NCBI GenBank assembly: GCA_947085405.1
Contig: CAMTWO010000033.1
Coordinates: 16,559 to 80,558, forward strand
Direction: 5' to 3'
DNA length: 64,000 nucleotides
Origin: JASEGV01 sp947085405
GTDB taxonomy: Bacteria > Bacteroidota > Ignavibacteria > UBA10030 > BY39
A program made the translations under genes and the position numbers. Below, one piece after another: positions 8,765 through 17,104 of the stretch (the stretch's first letter is position 1; each line of letters opens with the position of its first letter). The notes beneath the pieces were generated by a model that was not told the DNA's origin, searched no databases, and saw only the letters and a list, made by a program, of their open reading frames with translations.

Positions 8765-10420
8765 CTATTTCGTTACCTGTACAATTAATACTGCAATTCC
8801 TATCACTACACTCAATATACTTGCGGTTTGACTAAGAACCGTAGTGTAATACGCAAATGACCGTTCAGGAGTTTTTGGGATCCAAATATAATCACCCTCC
8901 TCGATCGTTGTTTCATCCGGGTCTAACCATTGTTTGGTTTTATTTTTAATTATTTTAACATCACCTTTACGGGCTGCATCGGTAAAACCGCCGCATTTGG
9001 AAGTATAATATTCCACTGTTCCATCCTTTATAAAAGGTATATGTCCGGGTGAAATTACCTGCCCAAAAACATAAATAGTATTTTTTAACGAAGGTATTTG
9101 GATATAGTCGCCATCCTTGAGTAAAACATCTTGTGATTTATCATTTTGTAAAAATAATTTCTCGAAATCTACATTTACAATTTCTTTTTGGAGCCGCAGT
9201 TCAGTTTCCATAAAATATGAAGCTGTATCGTCGGGTGATATGCTACCGCGCATACTCATCATCCGCTCAATCTCAATGTCTTTTGAGGAGACTGACCGGC
9301 GGTAAACTTCGGCTGTCCTTAATGAGGCGAATTCTGTAAAACCGCCGGCTGCTCGAATCGCATCGGATAAACGACTGTTATTTTTGGTAATAGGATACGT
9401 ACCGGGATATTTAACATCGCCACCGATATAGACTACAAAATCTTCACGCAACTCTAATTTTTGTTTAACAATAATTCTGTCGCCCGGCTCAAGCGGAATA
9501 TTTTTAGCATTTCCGTTACTAATTTCGCTCAGTTTTAGTATTCTCGTTTCCAGAATTTTTGCTTCGATATCGAGACGCGAGAATTCGATGCTGTCTAAAT
9601 TCGCTAAACGTGTACAACCGAGGGCTATTTTCAGAGCATCGGTAATGCTGTCGCCTTCTACATATTCGAATCTTCCCGGATTATTCACTTCACCGTAAAC
9701 TCCAATAACATGTTTATATGGGTTTTTCCTCGGTACAATAATTACATCCCCTTCGCGGAGGTATGGATTGTGCTTGTCTTCTTTGGTAGCTAAAAACTTA
9801 GGAATATCAATCCTGATGCTCGAACCGTCTTTTCGTTTCAAAAGAATGTTGCGCGTTGACATCCTTTCGATGACTGCGGAAAGTTCTCCTTGATTTTGCC
9901 GCTGTGCTACTGTATTGGCGGCTTGTAATGCTTTATCGACACGATCAACTGATGACAGAGTATAGAGCGCCGGATTCAATACATTCCCTGATACGGTAAC
10001 TATAATTGGTCGTGGTTCTAAAAGAGTTATAGTTATCTCACTCGTGATATATTTCTTCCTGACCTCGGTATTAACTATTGTTTTTACTTCGGCTAAAGTC
10101 TTATCAGCAACTTTCACTTCACCAACTGTAGGAATTATAAGTGTACCTTCGGGGGTAACTGTCAGGACAAAATTAACAGCAGGACTTATCCAAATATTTA
10201 CTGCAATTTTATCGGAAGGTCCTACAAAATATTTATCAGCATCAACCGCACCTTCTAAAGCCACTTGTTGTGGTTGCTGCATTAATTGCTGCGCTTGTCG
10301 GGATTTAGTATCGAAGCTATCGAAAATATTGCTTGCTTCCTTGTCTCTGCTAAACTGGCCATAAACACCGGATGTAAGCAGCAAAAGCAGAAAGAAAACT
10401 TTGTTTTTAATGTTAATCAA
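8765..10420 (-). CDS. Wza-like polysaccharide export protein with SLBB repeats
   Basis: A 551-residue outer-membrane or periplasmic polysaccharide exporter. A signal peptide ends near residue 22 (L-L-L-L-L-T-S-G-V-Y-G-Q); no lipobox cysteine is visible. The polysaccharide-export domain (about 60-150) starts with Y-F-V-G-P-S-D-K-I-A-V-N-I-W. SLBB-type repeats follow at V-Y-G-E-V-N-N-P-G-R, Y-I-G-G-D-V-K-Y-P-G-T and V-F-G-Q-V-I-S-P-G-H. A C-terminal hydrophobic helix (about 528-548) could form the outer-membrane pore. Translation appears to start at a TTG with GAGG ten bases upstream; no ATG lies near the signal peptide. It partners with the Wzz-like protein just downstream. Confidence 0.92.
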   Translation of the reverse strand: MINIKNKVFFLLLLLTSGVYGQFSRDKEASNIFDSFDTKSRQAQQLMQQPQQVALEGAVDADKYFVGPSDKIAVNIWISPAVNFVLTVTPEGTLIIPTVGEVKVADKTLAEVKTIVNTEVRKKYITSEITITLLEPRPIIVTVSGNVLNPALYTLSSVDRVDKALQAANTVAQRQNQGELSAVIERMSTRNILLKRKDGSSIRIDIPKFLATKEDKHNPYLREGDVIIVPRKNPYKHVIGVYGEVNNPGRFEYVEGDSITDALKIALGCTRLANLDSIEFSRLDIEAKILETRILKLSEISNGNAKNIPLEPGDRIIVKQKLELREDFVVYIGGDVKYPGTYPITKNNSRLSDAIRAAGGFTEFASLRTAEVYRRSVSSKDIEIERMMSMRGSISPDDTASYFMETELRLQKEIVNVDFEKLFLQNDKSQDVLLKDGDYIQIPSLKNTIYVFGQVISPGHIPFIKDGTVEYYTSKCGGFTDAARKGDVKIIKNKTKQWLDPDETTIEEGDYIWIPKTPERSFAYYTTVLSQTASILSVVIGIAVLIVQVTK

Positions 10421-10434
10421 TGTTCAGTTCCTCA

Positions 10435-11445
10435 TTATCTATTTTCGTACATGTTTTTGTAATATTCTTGATACTTGCCGCTGATTATGCGCTGCCACCA
10501 GTCCTTGTTGTTCAAATACCATTCGATTGTTTCGGCGATACCTTCTTCGAATGTATAACGCGGCTGCCAACCAAGTTCATTTTTGATTTTAGTAGCATCT
10601 ATTGCGTAGCGTAAATCGTGCCCCGGACGGTCTTTCACATAAGTAATCAAACTTTCCGGTTTGTTTAACTTAGCTAAAAGTAATTTTACAATATCAATAT
10701 TTTTCCACTCATTGTTACCACCGATGTTGTAAACTTCGCCAATTTTTCCTTTATGCAAAACTACATCAATGGCTTCGCAATGGTCGCGAACGTGAAGCCA
10801 GTCGCGGATGTTTGTACCTTGCCCGTAAACGGGGAGAGGTTTATCGTTTAAAGCATTCGCGATCATAAGCGGGATTAATTTTTCAGGGAATTGGTAAGGT
10901 CCGTAATTGTTTGAACAGCGGGTAATAAGAACCGGAGTTCCAAAAGTATGCTGATAAGCCAAAGCAAGTAAATCAGCTCCAGTTTTGCTCGCTGCATAAG
11001 GACTGTTTGGATGTAGGGGAGTATCTTCTGTGAATTTTCCAGTTTCACCGAGTGAACCGTAAACTTCATCCGTAGAAACTTGTAAAAATATTTTTATTCT
11101 TTTTTCTTTTGCGACATCGAGAAGAACTTGTGTCCCAAGAACATTTGTTTGAATAAAAATCGCAGCACCTAATATGCTGCGGTCAACGTGCGACTCGGCT
11201 GCAAAGTTTACTACTGTATCAATTTGATATTTTTCAATAACATTTGTAACGGTTTCTTTGTCGCAGATATCGCCTCTTTCAAAATGGTAATTCGGATTTG
11301 ATTCGATGCTTTTCAGGTTTTCTAAATTGCCGGCATAAGTAAGGTTATCCAGATTCACGATTTTGTAATCGGGATGCTTTTCAAGAATGTAGTGGACGAA
11401 ATTGCTGCCAATAAATCCTGCACCGCCTGTTACTAAAATCGTCAT
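10435..11445 (-). CDS. rfbB: dTDP-glucose 4,6-dehydratase
   Basis: An NAD-dependent short-chain dehydrogenase/reductase of about 336 residues. It converts dTDP-glucose to dTDP-4-keto-6-deoxyglucose, the common precursor of rhamnose and many deoxy- and aminosugars. Visible motifs are the G-G-A-G-F-I-G NAD site (residues 7-13), the T-D-E catalytic triplet (125-127), the Y150-x3-K154 pair, and R-C-S-N-N-Y-G-P-Y-Q-F-P-E-K. The ATG at 11445 is preferred because GGAGAG lies a few bases upstream. An ATG seven codons earlier has no ribosome site and adds residues not normal for the family. The glucose-1-phosphate thymidylyltransferase (RmlA) and RmlD are not in the window. Confidence 0.95.
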   Translation of the reverse strand: MTILVTGGAGFIGSNFVHYILEKHPDYKIVNLDNLTYAGNLENLKSIESNPNYHFERGDICDKETVTNVIEKYQIDTVVNFAAESHVDRSILGAAIFIQTNVLGTQVLLDVAKEKRIKIFLQVSTDEVYGSLGETGKFTEDTPLHPNSPYAASKTGADLLALAYQHTFGTPVLITRCSNNYGPYQFPEKLIPLMIANALNDKPLPVYGQGTNIRDWLHVRDHCEAIDVVLHKGKIGEVYNIGGNNEWKNIDIVKLLLAKLNKPESLITYVKDRPGHDLRYAIDATKIKNELGWQPRYTFEEGIAETIEWYLNNKDWWQRIISGKYQEYYKNMYENR

Positions 11446-11471
11446 TTGCTCTCCGTTGATTGTCATTCGTG

Positions 11472-11945
11472 TTAGTCTATTTTAAAAATTGTGTTGGGGT
11501 CGTTTTCGTGTCGGATTTCGTCAACTTTTTCTTTTTTTTCTAAGCCCATAAATAAACGATTCGGGTAATTGGTTACCATTCCTAGTTCATTACCAATATT
11601 TTTGTATGCGTGAACTATTCCAGGGGGGACAAGGATTGATTTTGGTTCGTCTTCGCCGGCAGTGATAATCATTTTGTGAAGGTAAGTGGATGAATCTTTC
11701 CTGTTATCCCAAAGATAAATTTTAAAAGTTGAGGGACCGATGAATGCAAACAAATCTGCCTGCTCAACGTGTTCGTGAGGACCCCGTGCAACCTGAGGAT
11801 TCGTCATTGAAATGTAAGACATTACGGGATGAAATTCTGTGAGAAGCTCATCGTTGCGAAAAGTTTCAATAAGCCAACCGCGTTGGTCTGAATATTTACC
11901 GAGTATTTTAACTACTACACCATTGATTGGGGCGTCTTTGAACAT
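11472..11945 (-). CDS. dTDP-4-dehydrorhamnose 3,5-epimerase-like cupin (RmlC family)
   Basis: A 157-residue cupin of the RmlC superfamily. The catalytic-type segment A-R-G-P-H-E-H-V-E-Q-A-D-L-F holds H57, H59 and D64. V-P-P-G-I-V-H-A-Y-K-N and the Y-L-W-D motif follow. It is shorter than classical RmlC (about 180 residues) and matches the compact subgroup often found beside RfbB in polysaccharide loci. It may act on the 4-keto sugar made by the dehydratase encoded directly downstream. Whether it epimerizes C3 and C5 or isomerizes the sugar differently cannot be told. It is the first gene of the polysaccharide cluster and has a plausible promoter upstream. Confidence 0.85.
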   Translation of the reverse strand: MFKDAPINGVVVKILGKYSDQRGWLIETFRNDELLTEFHPVMSYISMTNPQVARGPHEHVEQADLFAFIGPSTFKIYLWDNRKDSSTYLHKMIITAGEDEPKSILVPPGIVHAYKNIGNELGMVTNYPNRLFMGLEKKEKVDEIRHENDPNTIFKID

Positions 11946-11975
11946 CTTTATTCCTAAATAGTTTGAAAATCTGCT

Positions 11976-12006
11976 TGAAAATATGAAAAAAAGCTGTAAA
12001 AAACAA
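11976..12006 (-). promoter_or_regulatory. Possible promoter of the polysaccharide operon
   Basis: On the minus strand TTG at 12004-12006 is followed after 20 bases by TATTTTCA (11976-11983), near the Bacteroidota -33/-7 pattern. It lies about 30 bases upstream of the RmlC-like start, in the only sizeable gap before the polysaccharide genes and just beyond the terminator of the two-receiver gene. The -7 match is imperfect. Confidence 0.4.
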
Positions 12007-12095
12007 TGGTAGCAATATGTCCGGTAAGTAATCCTTTTGATTTTAATGAATATTCAGTTGAATAAATCTACAAAATGCCCAAATTAAAATCAAAT

Positions 12096-12133
12096 GGGCT
12101 GATCAATAAAAATTTTCTTTTATAAATCAGCCC
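12096..12133 (-). terminator. Hairpin terminator after the two-receiver gene
   Basis: Perfect 8-base arms GGGCTGAT (12096-12103) and ATCAGCCC (12126-12133), extended by A/T pairs, lie 16 bases past the stop codon of the two-receiver gene. A T-rich but interrupted stretch follows on the minus strand. The stem is symmetric, but no gene reads into it from the other side. Confidence 0.65.
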
Positions 12134-12148
12134 TCATACAATTTTGGA

Positions 12149-13303
12149 TTATGCAACTAATACTTCTTGAGTTTTTTTGGTTAATTCGGCGGGCGTAAAA
12201 GGTTTAGGGATGATATCGGATGCACCTAAGTTTATCGCTTCGATTGCATTCTCAATAGAAGCATATCCGGAAATTATTATTACAGGAATTTCGGGCCAAT
12301 TGCTTTTTATTGTTTGCAAAACTTCGATACCGCTCCGCTTTGGCATCTTTAAATCTAATAATATTAAATCGTATCTATTAAGTTTCATCTTTTGTAGTGC
12401 GGCATCTACGTCGAATGCTTCTTCAACGGCGCAGCTTTGTTTAGATAAAATTCTTCGGACACTGTGGCAAACTATAGGTTCATCGTCAACTACTAAAACT
12501 GAATGCTTTGCTGTTGCATCTCTGCCCCATAATGCTGCTAATGGTATATCCGACCTGCTGAGACAATTAATGTAATCCGAACTTGTTGCTTGCTCAACTT
12601 CCGAAATGCTGAATGGCAGGTCGGCATCGATTATCTCGGATGTATATCGTTTTACTTTAACGGCTTTTGTGTGTTCTTTCTTTTCGAGCGGACATTCACC
12701 GGCACATTCACGTCCTTCTGTAACTACACGGCGGCATTCCCGTTTTCCAAGCTGGCAGTATGCTTTGAGAGCCGCTTTCTTTGCCAATGGTATATCGCTG
12801 TGTGTTAAAGCTTCCACATATTCTTTTGAAGTATATTTCGTAACTTCGCTTTCACTGAACGGCATATCCACATCGATTATGTCGGAAGTTTGATCATCAA
12901 CTTTGGGTTCAACTTTTCGTTGTTCAATCTTTATTTGTCTTTGGGTTAAAGCTTTTTTTGTAGCTTCAGCCAATTCATCGGGAGTGAACGGCTTTGGTAA
13001 GTAGCTCGAAGCGCCAAGCTTTGTTGCCTTAACTGCTGTTTCGATGGATGAGTAGCCGGTAATCATTATTACTTCGAGTTCAGGATAATGATCACGGATA
13101 ATCTGCATCAATTCCATCCCGTTAGTTTTCGGCATCATCAAATCAGTAATCACTAAATCAAATGAGGTTTGATTAATTTTTTTGACTGCATCTTCAACAT
13201 TCAATGCATTATCGATTTCATATCCTTTGCGAGAGAGAATTTTTTTGATGCTCTGACAAACAATTTCTTCGTCGTCAACCACTAATATTTTTTCAGTTAT
13301 CAT
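12149..13303 (-). CDS. Two-receiver response regulator with duplicated linker motif and four-cysteine segment
   Basis: 384 residues: receiver domain 1-120 (phospho-acceptor D54, K104), a 140-residue middle region, and a second receiver 267-384 (D317, K367). There is no DNA-binding or enzymatic output domain. The middle region carries two copies of one motif: residues 140-174 (S-D-I-I-D-V-D-M-P-F-S-E-S-E-V... S-D-I-P-L-A) and 222-255 (S-E-I-I-D-A-D-L-P-F-S-I-S-E-V... S-D-I-P-L-A). Between them sits a cysteine set C183-x6-C190-x9-C200-x3-C204 that could bind metal or an Fe-S cluster, or sense redox state. The gene has its own sigma-54-type promoter and lies next to an NtrC-type activator and a kinase, so it is probably a phosphorelay or output element of the same pathway. 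Its function is inferred only. Confidence 0.9.
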   Translation of the reverse strand: MITEKILVVDDEEIVCQSIKKILSRKGYEIDNALNVEDAVKKINQTSFDLVITDLMMPKTNGMELMQIIRDHYPELEVIMITGYSSIETAVKATKLGASSYLPKPFTPDELAEATKKALTQRQIKIEQRKVEPKVDDQTSDIIDVDMPFSESEVTKYTSKEYVEALTHSDIPLAKKAALKAYCQLGKRECRRVVTEGRECAGECPLEKKEHTKAVKVKRYTSEIIDADLPFSISEVEQATSSDYINCLSRSDIPLAALWGRDATAKHSVLVVDDEPIVCHSVRRILSKQSCAVEEAFDVDAALQKMKLNRYDLILLDLKMPKRSGIEVLQTIKSNWPEIPVIIISGYASIENAIEAINLGASDIIPKPFTPAELTKKTQEVLVA

Positions 13304-13357
13304 TTTATTTTTCCTTTTGGTTTTTGTTTAATATCATTTTTATAATACATCAATAAC

Positions 13358-13373
13358 TGCAACGGCTATGCCA
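13358..13373 (-). promoter_or_regulatory. Sigma-54 (RpoN) promoter for the two-receiver gene
   Basis: The minus strand reads TGGCATAGCCGTTGCA, matching the consensus TGGCACRNNNNTTGCW at 15 of 16 positions, including the GG and GC dinucleotides with exactly ten bases between them. The predicted transcript would start about 12 bases past the GC, roughly 40 bases before the ATG at 13303. The gene immediately upstream encodes a sigma-54 activator, which supports the call. The rpoN gene itself is not in the window. Confidence 0.8.
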
Positions 13374-13531
13374 TCGATGTTGTAGCTGGAAATGATTAGC
13401 TATAACCAATTATATTATAATGAGTTATGGGTGGAAAGGTTATGGTGATGTGTGAAATTCAAATTTTTTAAAGTTACCCAAAAAATTAGAATGTGCTGAA
13501 AAGAGGTGAGTTCGCGGGAAATGGGTAGATA

Positions 13532-13565
13532 AAAAAAATATACACCTGCATTTATTAATGTGCAT
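13532..13565 (-). terminator. Weak hairpin plus T-run after the NtrC-type gene
   Basis: On the minus strand ATGCAC and GTGTAT (13560-13565 and 13540-13545) can pair as six bases around a 14-base loop, followed directly by a run of eight T. It starts a few bases past the stop of the regulator gene and would isolate the sigma-54-driven gene from read-through. The stem is short. Confidence 0.45.
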
Positions 13566-13570
13566 TAAAA

Positions 13571-14956
13571 TTACCTGGCAATTCCGTATTTTCGCATCAA
13601 GGCTTGAAAGTTTGAGCGCTGCATATCGACATCACGTGCAGCTTTCGATACATTCCAGTTGTTGCGGATAAGAGCTTCTTCTACAAACATTTTTTCTATC
13701 TCTTGAATGGAGGCTTCGCGGATTTGCTTTTTTAGCTTTTTCAGTTCATCAGTATCTTTTGGAGTGATAGAACTGACTTGTGTTTCGCTTTTGAACAGGG
13801 CGGCTGAAATATGAACAGGTAAAATTTCGTCTCCGTCAACTAATATTGTCAACCGCTCAATTGTGTGTTCGAGTTCGCGAACATTTCCGGGCCAATGATA
13901 ATTTAGCAAAACTTCAAATGCTTCAGGTCCGATTTTAGGAATTGGTTTTGCTAATTTACTGCAAGAAATTTTTAGAAAATGTTTTATCAATTCAGGAATA
14001 TCATCTTTCCTTTCACGAAGCGATGGTAGTTTAATCGGGAAAACATTCAGCCGGTAATAAAGGTCTTCGCGGAATTTTCCTTCGCTCACTAAGTTCTTCA
14101 AATTTTGGTTGGTGGCAAAAATCAATCGAACATCAACGTTTTTAATTTTTGTGCTGCCGACCGGAAGAATTTCCTTGGTTTGCAAAACGCGTAATAATCG
14201 CGACTGTACTTCAAGCGATAAGTTGCCGATTTCATCTAAGAATATTGATCCGTTATTAGCCGCTTCAAACAAACCTTGTTTATCGGAGGTCGCTCCGGTG
14301 AATGAACCCTTCATGTGTCCGAATAATTCGCTCTCCAATAAAGTGCTAGATAGTGTCGATATATCTATTGCAAAAAACATTTTGTCTTTTCGGTTGCTGC
14401 AATTATGTATCGCTCGTGCTGTTAAATCTTTTCCGGTTCCGCTTTCACCAATTATTAAAACAGTGCAATCAGTCGGGGCGACTTTCCGAATTAAATTAAA
14501 CACCTCAATCATTTTAGGGCTTTCACCAATAAAGCCTTCGTATCCGGAAGTTTCTGAAAATGTGGTATCGTCTATCATGCGCTGCATCAGTTTGCGTTTT
14601 TCTAATGCGCGGTTTAGAACTGCTAATAGTTCGGCAGGCGTGAATGGTTTGGGAAGGAAATCGAAAGCACCCGAACGCATCGTTTCGACTGCTGCTGCAA
14701 TAGTAGCATAACCCGTTATAATGATTACGACAGTTTCAGGATAGCGCTGTTTGATTGTGGCTAAAACTTCAAATCCGCTTATATCCAACATTTTTAAATC
14801 GGTGAATACGACATCGAAAGATTCTGATTGCAAAAGTGCAAGCGCCTGTTTACCCGATGTGCTGTATTTTACTTTGTGTCCAGCACGCAGAAATATTTTT
14901 TCACAACTTTTACAAATTACTAATTCATCGTCAACGACTAATATTTTGGCTGTCAT
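13571..14956 (-). CDS. NtrC-family sigma-54-dependent response regulator
   Basis: About 461 residues in the classic order receiver (acceptor D53 from the chosen start), AAA+ domain and Fis-type helix-turn-helix. The AAA+ part shows Walker A G-E-S-G-T-G-K-D, the sigma-54 contact loop in the G-S-F-T-G-A variant, Walker B S-I-F-L-D-E-I-G and the R-L-N-V-F-P-I-K-L-P-S-L-R-E-R region. The C-terminal helix-turn-helix is N-V-S-K-A-A-R-D-V-D-M-Q-R-S-N-F. It should activate sigma-54 promoters when phosphorylated by the kinase whose 3' end it overlaps by 26 bases. The nearest candidate target is the promoter ahead of the two-receiver gene. The ATG at 14956 is preferred; an in-frame TTG at 14965 is the alternative. 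Confidence 0.95.
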   Translation of the reverse strand: MTAKILVVDDELVICKSCEKIFLRAGHKVKYSTSGKQALALLQSESFDVVFTDLKMLDISGFEVLATIKQRYPETVVIIITGYATIAAAVETMRSGAFDFLPKPFTPAELLAVLNRALEKRKLMQRMIDDTTFSETSGYEGFIGESPKMIEVFNLIRKVAPTDCTVLIIGESGTGKDLTARAIHNCSNRKDKMFFAIDISTLSSTLLESELFGHMKGSFTGATSDKQGLFEAANNGSIFLDEIGNLSLEVQSRLLRVLQTKEILPVGSTKIKNVDVRLIFATNQNLKNLVSEGKFREDLYYRLNVFPIKLPSLRERKDDIPELIKHFLKISCSKLAKPIPKIGPEAFEVLLNYHWPGNVRELEHTIERLTILVDGDEILPVHISAALFKSETQVSSITPKDTDELKKLKKQIREASIQEIEKMFVEEALIRNNWNVSKAARDVDMQRSNFQALMRKYGIAR

Positions 14957-16940
14957 AAGTTTCAATTTCTAATGATTTTATTGGTAGATAAATAGTGAAC
15001 GTGGCTCCGCTTCCTGTTATACTCTCGACATTGATAGTTCCGCCGTGCTGCTCAATGATTCCGTAGCTGATAGAAAGCCCTAATCCTGTGCCGTGTTCTT
15101 TTGTAGTGAAGAACGGGTCGAATATATTATCCCGTATGTGTTCAGGTATTCCGGGTCCTGTATCTTTAATAGTGATAACAAGCGAATCGCCATTAGTATC
15201 TATTTTGGAATCAATTGTTAAATCGCCGCCACGTGTCATAGCTTCCGAAGCATTTAAAATTATGTTTATTAAAACTTGCTGCACTTGGTCGGGGTCAACC
15301 ATTATATCAGGAATATCAGCGGATAGATTTTTTTCAATTTTTATGTTTCGAAATGAGGTTTGATTTCTAACCAGAAGAATTATATTTTCGATTAAGGTGT
15401 TGATATTGGTCAGTTTTTTTTGGGGTGCAATTTGTTTGGCAAAATCGAGCAACCGCCTTACAATCTCGCGGCATCGAATCGTTTCTTTCACAATGACTTC
15501 AACGTCTTCTCGATTCGGGTCGCCTTCAGGTAAATCTTCCAACAGTAAACTGCTATTGGTAAGAATTCCGGTAAGTGGATTGTTGATTTCGTGAGCGACA
15601 CCGGCGGCAAGTTTTCCAAGCGATGCGAGTTTTTCGGAACGGAATAAATGAGAATGGATTTTTTTAATCTCGTTTGTCCGCTCTTCAACTTTTTTTTCGA
15701 GTTTATTTCCCCATTCTTCTAACTCGAGTTTTTCATTCTCAAGTTCCTTAGCCATATAATTCAATGAGGATGCGAGTCGTTCAATCTCGCGAGGTGCTTT
15801 AAGTTTAAGGTCGTGATTGTAATTACCCGCTGTTATTTCGACTGCGATTTCTTCTAATTGTTTAAGCGGTTTTGATATTTTTTTTGCTTGATGAATTGAA
15901 ACTAAAACTATTAAAAAAATACCAACCAATGTGATTCCAAGGAATGTAATCAATGTATTGCGTAATAAATCGTTGAACGGTTCCTTAAGAATTCCCACAT
16001 AAAGAATTCCGATAATTTTATTTTGAATATCCCTGATCGGTTCGTAAGCACCGATATACCAGGTATTAACTACAAACGCATCGCCAATCCAAAGTTTCCC
16101 ATCTCGCAGCACAACATCGTTCACTTCTTCTGAAACCAAAGTTGTAATTGCGACAGTACCGTCCTCGTTTTTTACATTAGTAGAAATTCGCAGATCGTTT
16201 TGAAATATTGTAGCAGTGCTGACCTCTTTGCCTTTATATAATTTCTGCTCCTGCCTAATTGTTTTAATTTTATCAACGATTTCGAAATTTCTATTCAACA
16301 AAATTCCGCCAATTAATACACCTTGAAAAACATTCGAGTCATCGAAAATCGGAACGGCTGCCTTCAGCATCATTCCCGATTTTTCGGAAAGCGATGTTCG
16401 GGGTTTTGCCATCGGTGTTGGAGTTATTTCCATGTGGGCTTGGTTGGCAAGGTCGGCTGATTCTTTAAATAATTGGTCTCCTGCTACAACATCAGTTCCT
16501 CTTACGATCTGTTTTGTTTTTATCACCCGCTCAACGAATGTATCGTTCAACAAATTATCGCCGAACGAATTCGGGTTTCTACCGCGTGAAATAACTTTTC
16601 CTTCTTTATCTACAACCGTTAAGATGTCGAGTTGTTCACGTTTAAGAGTCCTTAACAAATCTTTCTGTAAAAATACTTTATCGTGTTCGCCGACAGCTTT
16701 TATTACTAAACTTCGGGCTGCTGTAAGTCGAACAATGCTTTCGATGTGCGAAATTTTATTTAAGTATATTTCACGAGCAGAACTTAAATCGGACAATACT
16801 TTAGTTTCGGCGCGAGTAATAATCTGGTCGTAAATTAATTTCACCCCCACGATGCTTGTGATTACTGCGGGAATAATAATAGCAATCGTGAAATAAATAA
16901 TTAATTGAGATTGGATGCTTTTGGCTGTAAGTGGTTTCAT
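14931..16940 (-). CDS. Membrane sensor histidine kinase (Cache-HAMP-HisKA-HATPase)
   Basis: 669 residues. A first membrane helix (about 14-38) and a second (about 328-350) flank a periplasmic sensor region with a Cache-like fold (I-L-T-V-V-D-K-E-G-K-V-I-S-R-G, G-D-A-F-V-V-N-T-W-Y-I-G-A-Y-E-P). A HAMP domain (351-400) and a coiled coil (400-435) follow. The H-box has H450 in A-A-G-V-A-H-E-I-N-N-P-L. The ATPase domain shows N-box I-L-N-A-S-E-A, G1 D-T-G-P-G-I-P and G2 G-T-G-L-G-L-S. The segment S-A-D-L-A-N-Q-A-H-M and flanking text is typical of Cache kinases of NtrB-like two-component pairs. Its partner is the overlapping NtrC-type gene. The ligand is unknown. Confidence 0.95.
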   Translation of the reverse strand: MKPLTAKSIQSQLIIYFTIAIIIPAVITSIVGVKLIYDQIITRAETKVLSDLSSAREIYLNKISHIESIVRLTAARSLVIKAVGEHDKVFLQKDLLRTLKREQLDILTVVDKEGKVISRGRNPNSFGDNLLNDTFVERVIKTKQIVRGTDVVAGDQLFKESADLANQAHMEITPTPMAKPRTSLSEKSGMMLKAAVPIFDDSNVFQGVLIGGILLNRNFEIVDKIKTIRQEQKLYKGKEVSTATIFQNDLRISTNVKNEDGTVAITTLVSEEVNDVVLRDGKLWIGDAFVVNTWYIGAYEPIRDIQNKIIGILYVGILKEPFNDLLRNTLITFLGITLVGIFLIVLVSIHQAKKISKPLKQLEEIAVEITAGNYNHDLKLKAPREIERLASSLNYMAKELENEKLELEEWGNKLEKKVEERTNEIKKIHSHLFRSEKLASLGKLAAGVAHEINNPLTGILTNSSLLLEDLPEGDPNREDVEVIVKETIRCREIVRRLLDFAKQIAPQKKLTNINTLIENIILLVRNQTSFRNIKIEKNLSADIPDIMVDPDQVQQVLINIILNASEAMTRGGDLTIDSKIDTNGDSLVITIKDTGPGIPEHIRDNIFDPFFTTKEHGTGLGLSISYGIIEQHGGTINVESITGSGATFTIYLPIKSLEIETYDSQNISR

Positions 16941-16994
16941 TCAAATATTACATACAAAAATTCTGTTGAAAAATGCGGAAAATTAAACCAAAAA

Positions 16995-17016
16995 GCAAAT
17001 ATTTGCAAATATGTGC
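16995..17016 (-). promoter_or_regulatory. Overlapping palindromes upstream of the kinase gene
   Basis: A perfect palindrome GCAAATATTTGC (16995-17006) overlaps a second, one-mismatch copy GCAAATATGTGC (17005-17016). They lie about 55-75 bases before the kinase start in the 164-base gap after the Bat operon. This looks like a double operator for a dimeric regulator. A sigma-54 element was looked for here; the only near match has the wrong GG-GC spacing. Confidence 0.4.
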
Positions 17017-17104
17017 TTATTTCTGAAATTCTTATGAATTAAGGTGAATAAAAAGGACATAAATGACTAAAGGGACTTTAAGCTGATCTTTTAATCCTTA
17101 AACA

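Noticed and set aside
14109..14711. 200-codon open frame on the plus strand
   Set aside because: Antisense shadow of the NtrC-type regulator; composition follows the reverse of its codons.
16941..17104. Sigma-54 promoter upstream of the kinase (AGCACATATTTGCA)
   Set aside because: The GG/GC spacing is nine instead of ten and the first G of GG is A; the palindromes explain the sequence better.
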